A stretch of 64,000 nucleotides of DNA. Origin: JALOAR01 sp041649615. GTDB taxonomy: Bacteria; Patescibacteriota; Minisyncoccia; UBA6257; Colwellbacteraceae. Position numbers and translations under genes: made by a program. Position 1 is the first letter of the stretch; every line of letters begins with the position of its first letter. Location of the stretch: the NCBI GenBank assembly GCA_041649615.1, contig JBAZMT010000001.1, forward strand, positions 124,001 through 188,000, given 5' to 3'. The notes below the pieces were generated by a model. The model searched no databases. It was not told the origin of the DNA and worked only from the letters and a program-made list of their open reading frames with translations. Positions 45,377 through 54,123 of this stretch are shown here, in pieces.

Positions 45377-46102
45377 ATGCTGTCCATCCAAAAGCGCCAC
45401 AAGAAGATAACTGTTTCCGGGTGGATTGCTATAGCGTGTTTTATCGCAGCGGCAATTGTCGGAGCGATCTTTATCTGGAAGAACTTTCCGACTAACGAGC
45501 CGCCTGTAGCAATACCTACGGCTTCACCCACGGAATCAGCTTCGGCACCAACGGCAACTTCGTTTATGACGGAAGCGTCAACTCCATTCCCGACCGTTTC
45601 ACCGACTATTAAACCGACCGAAATGCCTGTTCCAACGGAGACACCTACTACTGAAGTGTTCATCTTCAAGGATGGCTCTCTTTGGAAGGATGCGTTTATT
45701 CTTCATTCTACTGATGGCAAGCAGTTTCAGGCTGTAGCTCTTGCTAGCATGCCGCTAGGGTTAGAATTAAAAGCTCCTATTGGGGGTCATGTTTTCATTA
45801 TTGACCCAGGATGGGATGTTGAAGTGCTAGTCATCGCAGAAGATGAGAACTGGACACTGGAAAATCCCGTTGGTTGTTCCATCGCTTTTGCGGCAAAGGG
45901 ATTTGATTTACTCGTGGAAGACGAGGTGTCTGAAGGCGAAACCTTTGCCTCAATAAGAGAGAATGATGAAATCGGGGCAGAATATTATGCCGAGAAAGTC
46001 GTTTTGATAATAGGTTCTACCGATAATCAGATGAAACCGGTAGACCCATCCATAACGGACGCGGAAGCATATCTGCGGGCCATAATTAAAGCCACGGAAT
46101 AG
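45377..46102 (+). CDS. Membrane-anchored protein with Thr/Pro-rich stalk and M23/lipoyl-like domain (cassette gene)
   Basis: A 241-aa protein: basic start, one membrane helix (about residues 14-34, GWIAIACFIAAAIVGAIFIW), then a stalk rich in Pro/Thr/Ser (about 38-95, with PTASPTESASAPTATS). The C-terminal domain begins LWKDAFILHSTDGKQFQAVA and has PLGLELKAPIGGHVFIIDPG. The latter resembles the beta-sandwich 'apvdGvV' core of M23 peptidases and lipoyl-like domains, with no zinc ligands evident. It is paralogous to the next gene. Own promoter, SD-like site and terminator. Probably an extracellular, possibly glycosylated, surface protein; function unknown. Confidence 0.7.
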   Translation: MLSIQKRHKKITVSGWIAIACFIAAAIVGAIFIWKNFPTNEPPVAIPTASPTESASAPTATSFMTEASTPFPTVSPTIKPTEMPVPTETPTTEVFIFKDGSLWKDAFILHSTDGKQFQAVALASMPLGLELKAPIGGHVFIIDPGWDVEVLVIAEDENWTLENPVGCSIAFAAKGFDLLVEDEVSEGETFASIRENDEIGAEYYAEKVVLIIGSTDNQMKPVDPSITDAEAYLRAIIKATE

Positions 46103-46112
46103 CTTGCGTGAG

Positions 46113-46140
46113 AATCCGCCATATAAAATGGCGGATTTTT
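46113..46140 (+). terminator. Terminator of the 45377-46102 gene
   Basis: AATCCGCCAT-ATAAA-ATGGCGGATT followed by five T in all. Confidence 0.85.
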
Positions 46141-46184
46141 GTATCCACAAGTTATAAGAAGAGAAGTCGGTTATAATTAAAAAA

Positions 46185-46835
46185 ATGAAGGGAAAGAGGG
46201 TCTTGATAGGCCTGGGTATAGGAATAATTCTCGCACTTGTCGGTTTGATCGTTTTTTTGTATTTGAAAGACCCGGAAATTTTGACAAAAACTCCCTCTGA
46301 AATACTGTCGGGAAAAACTGGTAGTAAGAAAGAGGCAGTATCGGTGTTTCCGGTTTTACTCGAGTTTTTTGTTGTCTCGGACGATTTATGGAAGGAAGCG
46401 TTTATTCTTCATAAAGCTGACGGTGTACAACTCGATGGCGGAGTAGGATTCTCAAATGTCCCCGTGGGGACGAAACTCTATGCGCCCATGGATGGATATA
46501 TTTTCTCTTCTTTTGCGACAGAAGAAGACGAAAATGGTCCATCTACTGATTTGTTTGTTTTATCTGAAAATAAGGATTGGGATTGGTCTATGCCCGATAA
46601 ATCAAGTGATCGTCATTTTGTTTTTGTCGCGAAGCATTTGAATTTACTAAAATCGGAGGTAAAGAAGGGAGAGGCTTTTGCGGAGGTGGCAGAAATTAAT
46701 GAGATAAGTAAGGGCTATTATGACAAAGAAGTGGATTTGATAGTAGGTATTAATAATGCTTGGGTAGTTGTAGTCGATTCATCTGTTAAAAACCCAAAAG
46801 ATTATCTAGAGAAAGCGCTTGAGAAACTTAACTAG
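46185..46835 (+). CDS. Membrane-anchored paralogue with M23/lipoyl-like domain
   Basis: A 216-aa protein with a membrane anchor (about residues 6-26, LIGLGIGIILALVGLIVFLY), a short linker without the Pro/Thr stalk, and the same C-terminal domain as its neighbour. LWKEAFILHKADGVQLDGGV with NVPVGTKLYAPMDGYIF aligns with LWKDAFILHSTDGKQ and SMPLGLELKAPIGGHVF. SEVKKGEAFAEVAEINEI matches DEVSEGETFASIRENDEI. A TATAAT (46172-46177) ends 7 nt before the ATG: unlike its paralogue it looks leaderless. It precedes the large exported protein gene by 1 nt and is surely co-transcribed with it. Confidence 0.7.
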   Translation: MKGKRVLIGLGIGIILALVGLIVFLYLKDPEILTKTPSEILSGKTGSKKEAVSVFPVLLEFFVVSDDLWKEAFILHKADGVQLDGGVGFSNVPVGTKLYAPMDGYIFSSFATEEDENGPSTDLFVLSENKDWDWSMPDKSSDRHFVFVAKHLNLLKSEVKKGEAFAEVAEINEISKGYYDKEVDLIVGINNAWVVVVDSSVKNPKDYLEKALEKLN

Positions 46836-46836
46836 T

Positions 46837-48918
46837 ATGACAACTAGACATATATTAGTTCTAAGTATATTGACTGTAATGGCCGGAGGCTTTTTTATCG
46901 TGAACGTCAACACCGCCCTTGCCGACGGATGTACATCCAGTACTCCAGTGGAAAAAGGGACTATTTCGAAAACATGTGGTGCTAATGCAACCTGCGCCAA
47001 AGATTACCCACTTTGCACGAGTATCTGTAATGATGCAGGGTTTAATATGGGTAATAAGTCTCAATGTCTAGACAAGGCGAATAAAGCCACCGAAAAGTAT
47101 ACAAAGTACAGTTTGAGTAGAAAGAAGTATGAGGTTACGGTAACGTGTGTTTTTGGTTGGCTCTCAAATATTACTTATCAGTATATTTACTCGTTTTTTG
47201 ACCCTGTCGAACTCGGTGATGTTTGCTCTACTGGCGACAAGTGTCCTCAAAATACATGTCCCGGTAGTGGGACCACATTGAGGTCGGGGTATTGTAATTG
47301 TAGTGTCGGAGATTCATATAAAAAATGTTGCGTAAAAGAGGGAAATGCGTGGGTGGCGGCACAGGCACAGAAATATACCGGTGCATCTGATGACGGAATT
47401 AAGCCCGATGAAGGAACGTGCACTCCAGCATCGACCTTTGCTGGTACTGTCTGTCCCGCTCCTATGACTGTGAGTTTATATCTTAATAATGACCTAAATC
47501 TCACATCTACAAACGTGGAGGAGAAAACGCCGTTTACATTAAACTGGGCATCAACCAACACCAAATCTGATTCTTGCACCATAACAGGATACGGATTTGG
47601 TGTTACGAACAATAACACTCTTTCAAGCACGGACGGCGTTTTTATTGGCGGTAGTAAAGCGGTAGGAATCTCGGGCTCGCTTGCGGTAGGTACATCCGTG
47701 CAGACTCGAAGAACTGTTGCGAGAAGTAAAGCGATAAGTGAACCTTGGATTTTTGTGCAGAATACCTCTGGCAACAACAAGATAGTAGCTAGGCAAACCG
47801 ATTTTGCAGTGCAAGACGCGCCTTACATTTATACTATTAATTGTTCTCGCACTTACAATAATCTTAGTGGAACTGATGTTTCTACATCCGCTTCGGCGCA
47901 AGTCGAGGTCTACTACGGCGTTCAGGCTCCAACCTGTCATGCAACTCTTACTGCTTCCCCCGCTATTATCGCTCTGGGAGATTCTTCTACTCTCACCTGG
48001 GTCTCAACTGAAGCTAACAGTTGCACTCTTTCGGGAGAATCGGTTCCTATTTCGGGCTCACGAATTGTCTCTCCCGAAACTACCACCACCTACAACCTAA
48101 GCTGCAATTCAACGGATGGTTCGGGGGCATGCACAAACGCAAAGACCGTTACCGTTTCCACCGGAGAATGTCCTTACACGCACGACGAGAGTTCCGTTTC
48201 TTCCAATATCTCTGCGAGCAGTACGGGAGGAGAGGCTTGTATCGGAGAGAACGGACAGGTAACTATCACGTGGGGCGCAACCACGCCGAGTACATGTTTG
48301 AACGGAGGAACTCCTTCCAATAGAGATATTACGTGCAAGAGTACTGGTCCTTGGAGTCTTAATGAGTCCGGTTCGGGTTCTATCGGAGGGACCTTGACCG
48401 TTACGCCTTCGGGATCCGGTTCGTTCGGCATTTCCTGCACAAGAGCTCAATACACTTGTAACGAAGAAACCTACTGCCCCACGACAAAAGATGCCTCAAC
48501 CCAGAGCTTCACATATTTTCAAGCTCCTCGCTTTACCACAGACGGACTTACGACGGATCCCAAGAAAACTCAAATTCTTTTGAATCAAACGGTAAATCTC
48601 GTTTGGAGCGTGGCTTCGGGAGTAGAAGGAGCAAATCTGACTTGCGTCGCGAGTGTCGCTTCGGGAGACGGAACGGGCTGGTCCGGATCTGTTTCCACAT
48701 CAGGTTCAAAAACTCTTTCTCCCAAAGTCTCAACCGTTTACCAACTCACCTGCACGAATACTTCCGTAGACAATCCGGATTGCTCAAATTCCGTCACTTC
48801 GCAATATGAAGTTAAAGTTTATACTCCCGACCTCAAAGAAGTCCCCGCTTTCCGGAATGGGTTTATTAACTTCGTGGGAACGGTGTTTGAAGGGCTTAAG
48901 ACGATAATAGGAAAATAA
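46837..48918 (+). CDS. Large secreted Cys-rich surface protein with Ig-like repeats
   Basis: A 693-aa protein with a signal peptide (ILVLSILTVMAGGFFIVNVN, with ALADG at the likely cleavage site). Residues about 25-220 are Cys-rich (CGANATCAKDYPLCTSICND). After that come three or four beta domains with TLTASPAIIALGDSSTLTWV ... CTLSG, ITWGATTPSTCLNGG, VNLVWSVASGVEGANLTCVA and YNLSCNST/YQLTCTNT endings. This is the Ser/Thr-rich, Ig-like pattern seen in CPR exported proteins, with paired Cys likely as disulfides. The end FINFVGTVFEGLKTIIGK is a short amphipathic or membrane-associated tail. ATG 46837 is preferred to TTG 46819, which lies in the previous gene. Possibly a cell-surface or adhesion protein. 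Confidence 0.75.
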   Translation: MTTRHILVLSILTVMAGGFFIVNVNTALADGCTSSTPVEKGTISKTCGANATCAKDYPLCTSICNDAGFNMGNKSQCLDKANKATEKYTKYSLSRKKYEVTVTCVFGWLSNITYQYIYSFFDPVELGDVCSTGDKCPQNTCPGSGTTLRSGYCNCSVGDSYKKCCVKEGNAWVAAQAQKYTGASDDGIKPDEGTCTPASTFAGTVCPAPMTVSLYLNNDLNLTSTNVEEKTPFTLNWASTNTKSDSCTITGYGFGVTNNNTLSSTDGVFIGGSKAVGISGSLAVGTSVQTRRTVARSKAISEPWIFVQNTSGNNKIVARQTDFAVQDAPYIYTINCSRTYNNLSGTDVSTSASAQVEVYYGVQAPTCHATLTASPAIIALGDSSTLTWVSTEANSCTLSGESVPISGSRIVSPETTTTYNLSCNSTDGSGACTNAKTVTVSTGECPYTHDESSVSSNISASSTGGEACIGENGQVTITWGATTPSTCLNGGTPSNRDITCKSTGPWSLNESGSGSIGGTLTVTPSGSGSFGISCTRAQYTCNEETYCPTTKDASTQSFTYFQAPRFTTDGLTTDPKKTQILLNQTVNLVWSVASGVEGANLTCVASVASGDGTGWSGSVSTSGSKTLSPKVSTVYQLTCTNTSVDNPDCSNSVTSQYEVKVYTPDLKEVPAFRNGFINFVGTVFEGLKTIIGK

Positions 48919-48924
48919 AAAAGA

Positions 48925-49764
48925 CTATTTGAGCTTATAGAATCCTTTTCCTTCTATCCGCAAATCAACGTACTCCACTTCCGGCCATTTGCCTGAAGCG
49001 GTAATCGTGTTTATGACGGGACGGCCGAAGACGGCGGAATTTTGTTCAAGACTTACGAAAATCTTTTGCCCCGAAAAAAGATTAAAACTCGCTTCTTTCA
49101 TAGAAGTATCGTCAATCGTAATTTCTTTGGCAGCCCAGCCGAAATCCTTGATCATTTTTGCGGCTTCAGTGAGATTTTTTAGTTTATCCTCAGCGATAAT
49201 CGTTTTTCCGAGAAAAACCTCTTTGCCGGTTTTATCGGAGACAACAAAAACAAGAGTTCCCTCCGAGTCCGGCGCTTCTCCGATCACAAACCCTTCATCG
49301 TCTAACCAAAAACAACTTGGAATGTACCCTTCTCGCTCATCGCTCGCCGAGGCAAGACACCAAATTATTTCTTCTTTCCGTTCGCTAATGGCAATGGAAA
49401 GAGTTTGACTTTCGTAATCTCGCGTAATTGAAACATCGTTTACGCGTGGAAAGCGGGTTTTAATTAACTCTGTCAGGTCTTTATCGTTTTTATAAGATAG
49501 TTGATGATTGCCTGGTAAAATCATCCCAAAGAATCCTCCATGACGGGCGCTTTTTTCTTCGGTGAGTGAAATTATACTCTCCGGCAGAATCATTCTCGTT
49601 CCCGATACCTTCACTTCCTTAATCTTCATAAATTCCCCGTTTCGCAAAAACCACAAACCGCATCCGAGAGCGGAGACAAAAACAGCGGTCGTGAAAATCA
49701 GAATAATTTTTTTAAACAATTTCTTCCTCGTCCAGGCCGATGAATTTTTAGTTTTGTATTCCAT
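48925..49764 (-). CDS. ftsQ: FtsQ/DivIB-like cell division protein
   Basis: A 279-aa bitopic protein: basic cytoplasmic start, membrane helix (about 18-40), then a POTRA-like domain (KIKEVKVSGTRMILPESIIS) and a beta domain. LTELIKTRFPRVNDVSITRD with TLSIAISERKEEIIW is the FtsQ core, and the end VEYVDLRIEGKGFYKLK matches the family's 'yiDLRy.n.iy.k'. It helps assemble the divisome with FtsL and FtsB. Its ATG overlaps the serS stop by 17 nt. No ftsA or ftsZ follows here. Confidence 0.85.
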   Translation of the reverse strand: MEYKTKNSSAWTRKKLFKKIILIFTTAVFVSALGCGLWFLRNGEFMKIKEVKVSGTRMILPESIISLTEEKSARHGGFFGMILPGNHQLSYKNDKDLTELIKTRFPRVNDVSITRDYESQTLSIAISERKEEIIWCLASASDEREGYIPSCFWLDDEGFVIGEAPDSEGTLVFVVSDKTGKEVFLGKTIIAEDKLKNLTEAAKMIKDFGWAAKEITIDDTSMKEASFNLFSGQKIFVSLEQNSAVFGRPVINTITASGKWPEVEYVDLRIEGKGFYKLK

Positions 49765-50980
49765 TTAAGATCTCGCTTTTGCCGAGGTATTCTCTTAAAA
49801 CTTCGGGGATAAGGACGCTTTCGTCCTCACGTTGGAAGTTCTCAAGAATGGCAAGGAGAGGTCTTTCGCTAAACGCGGTGGCGTTTAACGTGTGGACAAA
49901 TTCTTTCTTTCCGCCAGTCGTTTTAAAGGTGATGTTTAGCCCCCTGGATTGAAAATCGGTCGTGTTGGAACAGGAATGGGTTTCTCGGTATTTCCCTTGG
50001 CTCGGGATCCAAGCTTCTATGTCGTATTGGCTCGCATCGCCAAAGCCCATGTCTCCCGTACAAATTTTCATCACGCGGTACGGAAGCCCCAACTTTTGCA
50101 TCAGTTCTTCCTGTCTTGCGAGCAGAAATTCGTGTTCGCTTTCCGAATCTTCCGGTTTGCAGAGCGAATACATTTCCAGTTTGTTGAATTGATGCACGCG
50201 AAGGATGCCGCGGGTATCTTTGCCGTAACTGCCCGCTTCGCGGCGAAAACAAGTGGAAAAACCGAGCAAGCGGATGGGTTCTGAAACATCAACCGATTCA
50301 TCCATATACATCGGCGCCATAGAATGTTCCGAACTCCCCACGAGGTACAAATCGTCTTCGGAGACGTAAAAGGCGTCTCCGGCGTCAATAAACTGGCCTT
50401 TCCCCACTCGCCTGTAAACGTCCGTCTTAATCATCACCGGAGGGAGAGTAAATCTGAATCCGTGTGGGATGAGCGTATCCATTCCGAAACGGAAAAGGGC
50501 GAAGTCCAGGGCGGCAACGTCTCCCGAAATGTAACCGAATCGGCTGCCCGCGATTTTTGCGGCGCGTTCGGTGTCTATCAATCCTCCCGCGAGATCAACG
50601 TAATCTTTCGGTTTGAAGGAAAATTCTTTCGGCTTGCCGATTTCTTTTAAGACAACGTTCTCGGATTCGTCTTTTCCGATCGGAACGTCATCAGCAGGAA
50701 GGTTCGGTATTTGGGACAAAAGAAAATCCCTTTCTTCGGAAAGAACGCCTATTTTTTCTTCTTCATTCGCGATTTCTTCTTTTAAACGGCGGGCTTCGTC
50801 GCGAGAATCGGCGCCGAGGGATTTTTGTTTCGCGCGCAATTCATCAACGGCTTTTCTCTGCGTTCTCCACTCGGAATCAATCTGAACGAGCTTATCCGCG
50901 ATACTAGGGTCGGATTGCTTTTTCTTCATTCCGGATTTAACGAGTTCCGGATTTTCTCTGATCAAATTTATGTCAATCAT
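49748..50980 (-). CDS. serS: Seryl-tRNA synthetase
   Basis: SerRS (410 aa), class II. It starts MIDINLIRENPELVKSGMKK, followed by the long antiparallel coiled coil that reads tRNA-Ser (residues 30-100). The catalytic core has SSEHSMAPMYMDESVDVSEP, motif 2 FRREAGSYGKDTRGILRVHQ with FNKLEMYS, and motif 3 NGTAVA-like LNATAFSERPLLAILENFQR. The ATG overlaps the lysS stop by 8 nt. Normal length is about 420. Confidence 0.96.
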   Translation of the reverse strand: MIDINLIRENPELVKSGMKKKQSDPSIADKLVQIDSEWRTQRKAVDELRAKQKSLGADSRDEARRLKEEIANEEEKIGVLSEERDFLLSQIPNLPADDVPIGKDESENVVLKEIGKPKEFSFKPKDYVDLAGGLIDTERAAKIAGSRFGYISGDVAALDFALFRFGMDTLIPHGFRFTLPPVMIKTDVYRRVGKGQFIDAGDAFYVSEDDLYLVGSSEHSMAPMYMDESVDVSEPIRLLGFSTCFRREAGSYGKDTRGILRVHQFNKLEMYSLCKPEDSESEHEFLLARQEELMQKLGLPYRVMKICTGDMGFGDASQYDIEAWIPSQGKYRETHSCSNTTDFQSRGLNITFKTTGGKKEFVHTLNATAFSERPLLAILENFQREDESVLIPEVLREYLGKSEILNGIQN

Positions 50981-52430
50981 CGGCGGAAATATTTTTCATT
51001 GCGGGAAAGAAAACCGTTTCCCGGATAGGTTTATCCATAAGCACGGAGAAAAATCTTTCGGAAATGCCAAAACCCGCCGTGGGCGGCATTCCGTACTCAA
51101 GAGCCTCCAGAAACTCTTCGTCTAACATCTGGGCTTCCTCGTCTCCCAATTCGCGAAGTTTCATTTGTTCTTTGAAACGCAGTTTTTCGTCAAGGGGATC
51201 GTTCGCCTCGGAAAATCCTTTACCGAGCTCTGAACCGCAGGCGATGATTTGGAATCGCGCAACTTTGTTTTTTTCATCGGGTAAGCGCTTCGCCAAAGGC
51301 TCAATTTCAATCGGCGGATCAACGAGAAAAACGGGATTAATCATTTCCGGGCGGATGAGTTTTTTAAAGAGAACATCAACCAACCGGCCGTAACCGAGAG
51401 ATTTCGCTTCCGCAATGCCGACTTCTTCCGCCTTGGCAGAGAGATCGGCGACAGATGCGTTTGCGAGATCAATGCCGGTTTTTTCTTTGAAAACGGAGAA
51501 ATAATCCACTCTTTTCCATTCGCGCGACCAGTCAATTTTATTTCCTTTCCAGGTCGTCGCAAGAGTGCCGCAAACGGATTTGATGACGCGCCTGTAAAGG
51601 TTTTCCACAAATTTCATCAACGTCTCGTAATCCGCGTACGCCAAGTAAAATTCGAGCTGGGTGTAATCTTGCAGATGTTCGGCGTCAATTCCTTCGTTCC
51701 GGAAAATGCGTCCGATCTCAAAAACTTTGTCGTATCCTCCGATAAGAAGTTTTTTGAGCGATATCTCAAGCGATATTCGGAGATAAAAATCCGTATCAAG
51801 CGCGTTGTAATGGGTCGCGAACGGTTCCGCTTCCGCTCCTCCGGGGGTTCTTTCCAAAACCGGAGTCTCAACTTCAAGAAATCCTTTTTCTATTAACGCT
51901 TGCCTGAAAGTTTGCCAAAAAACGGCTTTTTTCCGGAACATTTCTCTCGTCTCTGGGTTTAGGGCCAATTCCAGGTATCTTTTTCGGAGTCTGGTTTCCG
52001 TATCAGATACCCCGAAATGTTCGGAGGGTAAGGGTCTCAAGGACTTAACAATCAGCTTTGCCGATTCGGCTCTGATGCTTTTTTCGCCTTTTTTCGTTTT
52101 GACGAGCGTACCCGTAACGCTTATGAAATCGCCTATATCCATCGAGGATTTCAAGGTATCAAACCCTTCGGTTTTTCCGCGCGAAAGAAGCGCTTGGATC
52201 CGGCCAGTACCGTCGTCCAGATCGGTAAAAATAAGTTTTCCTTGGTCGCGGAAGCCCATAACTCTGCCCGCGAGAGAAATTTTTGTTTTAAACAACGCGC
52301 GCAAGGTAAAAGACTTTAAAACTTCCTTTACGGAATGAGTCCTTTTAACCGTTGCCGGATAGGGATCAATGCCCGCGGCAATGAGCGCCGAGAGCTTCTC
52401 CTTCCTGGTTTTGACTATATCTTCAAGCAT
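50973..52430 (-). CDS. lysS: Lysyl-tRNA synthetase, class II
   Basis: LysRS (485 aa), class II. The N-terminal OB fold binds the anticodon (SLAGRVMGFRDQGKLIFTDL). The core has motif 1 (FLEVETPVLERTPGGAEAEP), motif 2 (VFEIGRIFRNEGIDAEHLQD) and motif 3 region GFGISERFFSVLMDKPIRE. The active-site loop TGIDLANAS differs slightly from the usual. I use the ATG at 52430 rather than the TTG at 52433; TAGAAT ends 10 nt before it, so the message is nearly leaderless. First gene of lysS-serS-ftsQ. Its tRNA-Lys(TTT) is at 4331. Confidence 0.95.
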   Translation of the reverse strand: MLEDIVKTRKEKLSALIAAGIDPYPATVKRTHSVKEVLKSFTLRALFKTKISLAGRVMGFRDQGKLIFTDLDDGTGRIQALLSRGKTEGFDTLKSSMDIGDFISVTGTLVKTKKGEKSIRAESAKLIVKSLRPLPSEHFGVSDTETRLRKRYLELALNPETREMFRKKAVFWQTFRQALIEKGFLEVETPVLERTPGGAEAEPFATHYNALDTDFYLRISLEISLKKLLIGGYDKVFEIGRIFRNEGIDAEHLQDYTQLEFYLAYADYETLMKFVENLYRRVIKSVCGTLATTWKGNKIDWSREWKRVDYFSVFKEKTGIDLANASVADLSAKAEEVGIAEAKSLGYGRLVDVLFKKLIRPEMINPVFLVDPPIEIEPLAKRLPDEKNKVARFQIIACGSELGKGFSEANDPLDEKLRFKEQMKLRELGDEEAQMLDEEFLEALEYGMPPTAGFGISERFFSVLMDKPIRETVFFPAMKNISADD

Positions 52431-52448
52431 CAATGCCCTAATTCTAAA

Positions 52449-52483
52449 TAAAAACCGCCCTCATGAAAAGCGGCGGTTTTTAT
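52449..52483 (-). terminator. Terminator of the infA-greA ribosomal operon
   Basis: Minus strand: AAAACCGCC and GGCGGTTTT pair around an 11-16 nt loop, followed by TATTT. It lies 13 nt after the greA stop and partly overlaps the lysS promoter. Confidence 0.75.
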
Positions 52484-52495
52484 ATGAATTTTCTG

Positions 52496-52954
52496 TCAGC
52501 TGATTTTTAAAATTTTGTAGGTTATTTCTCCGGCGGGAGTCAAAACTTTCACCGAATCGCCCACTTTCTTGCCGATTATCGCCCGGCCGATGGGAGAATC
52601 GTTCGAGATCCGGCCCTCTTCGGGTTTGGCTTCGTTTGAACCGACAATCGTAAAGATTCTCGTCTTTCCCTTGTATTCAACTTCCACTTCGCAGCCGAGA
52701 TCAATAACTTCTTGGGAAGAAGATTTTTTGATGACGGAGGCGTTTTTAACTATGTCTTCCAATTCATCTATCCGAGATTCAAGCGCTTCCTGCTGTTCCC
52801 TCGCTTCCGAGTATTCGGCGTTCTCCGAGAGATCGCCGTATTCCTTGGCGCGCTTAAGACGTTCGGCCACTTCAATCCGTTTGATCGTCTTCAATTCCTG
52901 AAGTTCTTGCTTCAACTCCTCCAACCTATTCGCGGATAGATAATAGTTCTTCAT
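52496..52954 (-). CDS. greA: Transcription elongation factor GreA
   Basis: GreA (152 aa) rescues backtracked RNA polymerase by stimulating transcript cleavage. It starts MKNYYLSANRLEELKQELQE. The N-terminal coiled coil carries the acidic tip KEYGDLSENAEYSEAREQQE (residues 36-55), with Asp and Glu of DLSENAEY in place. The C-terminal domain has ISNDSPIGRAIIGKKVGDSV. A TTG start at 52975 would overlap the previous gene; the ATG at 52954 fits. Last gene of the long ribosomal operon. Confidence 0.95.
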   Translation of the reverse strand: MKNYYLSANRLEELKQELQELKTIKRIEVAERLKRAKEYGDLSENAEYSEAREQQEALESRIDELEDIVKNASVIKKSSSQEVIDLGCEVEVEYKGKTRIFTIVGSNEAKPEEGRISNDSPIGRAIIGKKVGDSVKVLTPAGEITYKILKIS

Positions 52955-52964
52955 TTTTTTGGTT

Positions 52965-53714
52965 TTATTTGACAATTTTGTATCGGTTCGTCCAAAGCCA
53001 GAATCTGATTTTTACGACGTCTCGGAGCATTCCGATATAGGCCGATGACTTAACCCTTGAACGCAAGTCATTCACCCAAGTAATAGGAATTTCTTTGATC
53101 TTATATCCCATTTTTTTGCCGATCGCCAAGGCTTCTACGTCAATCGCCCACCGATTAATTTTCATAAGAGGAAAGATGCGCGAGGCGGCTTCTTCCGAAA
53201 AACATTTGAATCCGCATTGAGTGTCCCAAATTCCGGGCAAAACGAGTATTTGAATGATGAGATTTCCGACATTCCCCAAAATTCTCCGGTACCAAGGCTG
53301 GGGAGGAACGAGTTTTGAACCTTTAACGTCCCTGCTTCCGATGACTATGTCGTATTTTTCGCCTTCGGCGCCCTCCAAATAAGGGATCATTTTGAAAAAG
53401 TGATCAATGGTCGTGGAATTATCGGCGTCCGTGAAAAGTCTGAATTTTCCTTCCGCTTCCGTCATCCCCTTGCGAACGACGTAACCCTTGCCGTGGTTCA
53501 CGTCGCCTCCCGTAAGGCGAAGTCCCTTTACTAAGGGCATAAATTTGCGGACGACTTCGGCTGTGTTGTCTTTGGAGCCGTCGTTTATGACCAAGATTTC
53601 ATAATCAAAATCGGCTTCTCTCAAGTGTTTGTCTATGTCAACGAGAGTCGCGGGAAGTCGTTCGGCTTCATTGTAAGCCGGAATGACAACCGATAAATAA
53701 GGTTTTTTATCCAT
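52965..53714 (-). CDS. Family 2 glycosyltransferase, dolichyl-phosphate sugar synthase type
   Basis: A 249-aa GT-A enzyme. It starts YLSVVIPAYNEAERLPATLV, then YEILVINDGSKDNTAEVVRK, GKGYVVRKGMTEAEGKFRLF with the DXD-like TDADNSTTIDHF, and QCGFKCFSEEAASRIF. This matches the DPM1/ALG5 subgroup that transfers a sugar from a nucleotide to a polyprenyl phosphate. It could supply the lipid-linked sugar used by the GT39-like enzyme at 43480; that link is inference. It starts 1 nt after the rpsI stop region, inside a ribosomal operon. Confidence 0.88.
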   Translation of the reverse strand: MDKKPYLSVVIPAYNEAERLPATLVDIDKHLREADFDYEILVINDGSKDNTAEVVRKFMPLVKGLRLTGGDVNHGKGYVVRKGMTEAEGKFRLFTDADNSTTIDHFFKMIPYLEGAEGEKYDIVIGSRDVKGSKLVPPQPWYRRILGNVGNLIIQILVLPGIWDTQCGFKCFSEEAASRIFPLMKINRWAIDVEALAIGKKMGYKIKEIPITWVNDLRSRVKSSAYIGMLRDVVKIRFWLWTNRYKIVK

Positions 53715-54122
53715 TTAACGTTTTGCCCACTGAGGAGCGCGTCTCGCTTTTTTGAGACCCGGCTTTTTCCTTTCAACCATGCGCGAATCGCGGGTTAAAA
53801 GTCCCGCATTTCTTAAAGTCCCTCTAAGAGCCGGATCAAGCTTCGCAATGGCTCTCGCAAGACCCAAAGAAACGGCTCCGGCTTGGGAACTTAAACCTCC
53901 GCCCGAAACTTTGGCCGTAACACCCAAAGTTTCCGCGGTAAGCGCTTTATTGACCGGTCCCAAAGCGATAGTCGTTTGAACGGCCGTTTTGAAATATTTT
54001 TTACGTCCTTCCCGGTTAACGCTGAATCCGGAGCTCCCTGGAAAAATTCTTACGCGAGCGGAAGAAGTTTTGCGCCTTCCCAAACCTTCAAAATATTTTG
54101 TGCTTTCTTTTTTTGCGGCCAT
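53715..54122 (-). CDS. rpsI: 30S ribosomal protein S9
   Basis: S9 (135 aa): YFEGLGRRKTSSARVRIFPG near the start, GGGLSSQAGAVSLGLARAIA in the middle, and the basic tail DSRMVERKKPGLKKARRAPQ ending WAKR. The usual tail ends ..fSKR; here AKR contacts the P site. It follows rplM by 1 nt, the conserved order. Confidence 0.96.
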   Translation of the reverse strand: MAAKKESTKYFEGLGRRKTSSARVRIFPGSSGFSVNREGRKKYFKTAVQTTIALGPVNKALTAETLGVTAKVSGGGLSSQAGAVSLGLARAIAKLDPALRGTLRNAGLLTRDSRMVERKKPGLKKARRAPQWAKR

Positions 54123-54123
54123 G

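Noticed and set aside
47247..47780. 177-aa frame antisense to the large surface protein
   Set aside because: No promoter or start signal; the sense gene has a signal peptide and domain pattern.
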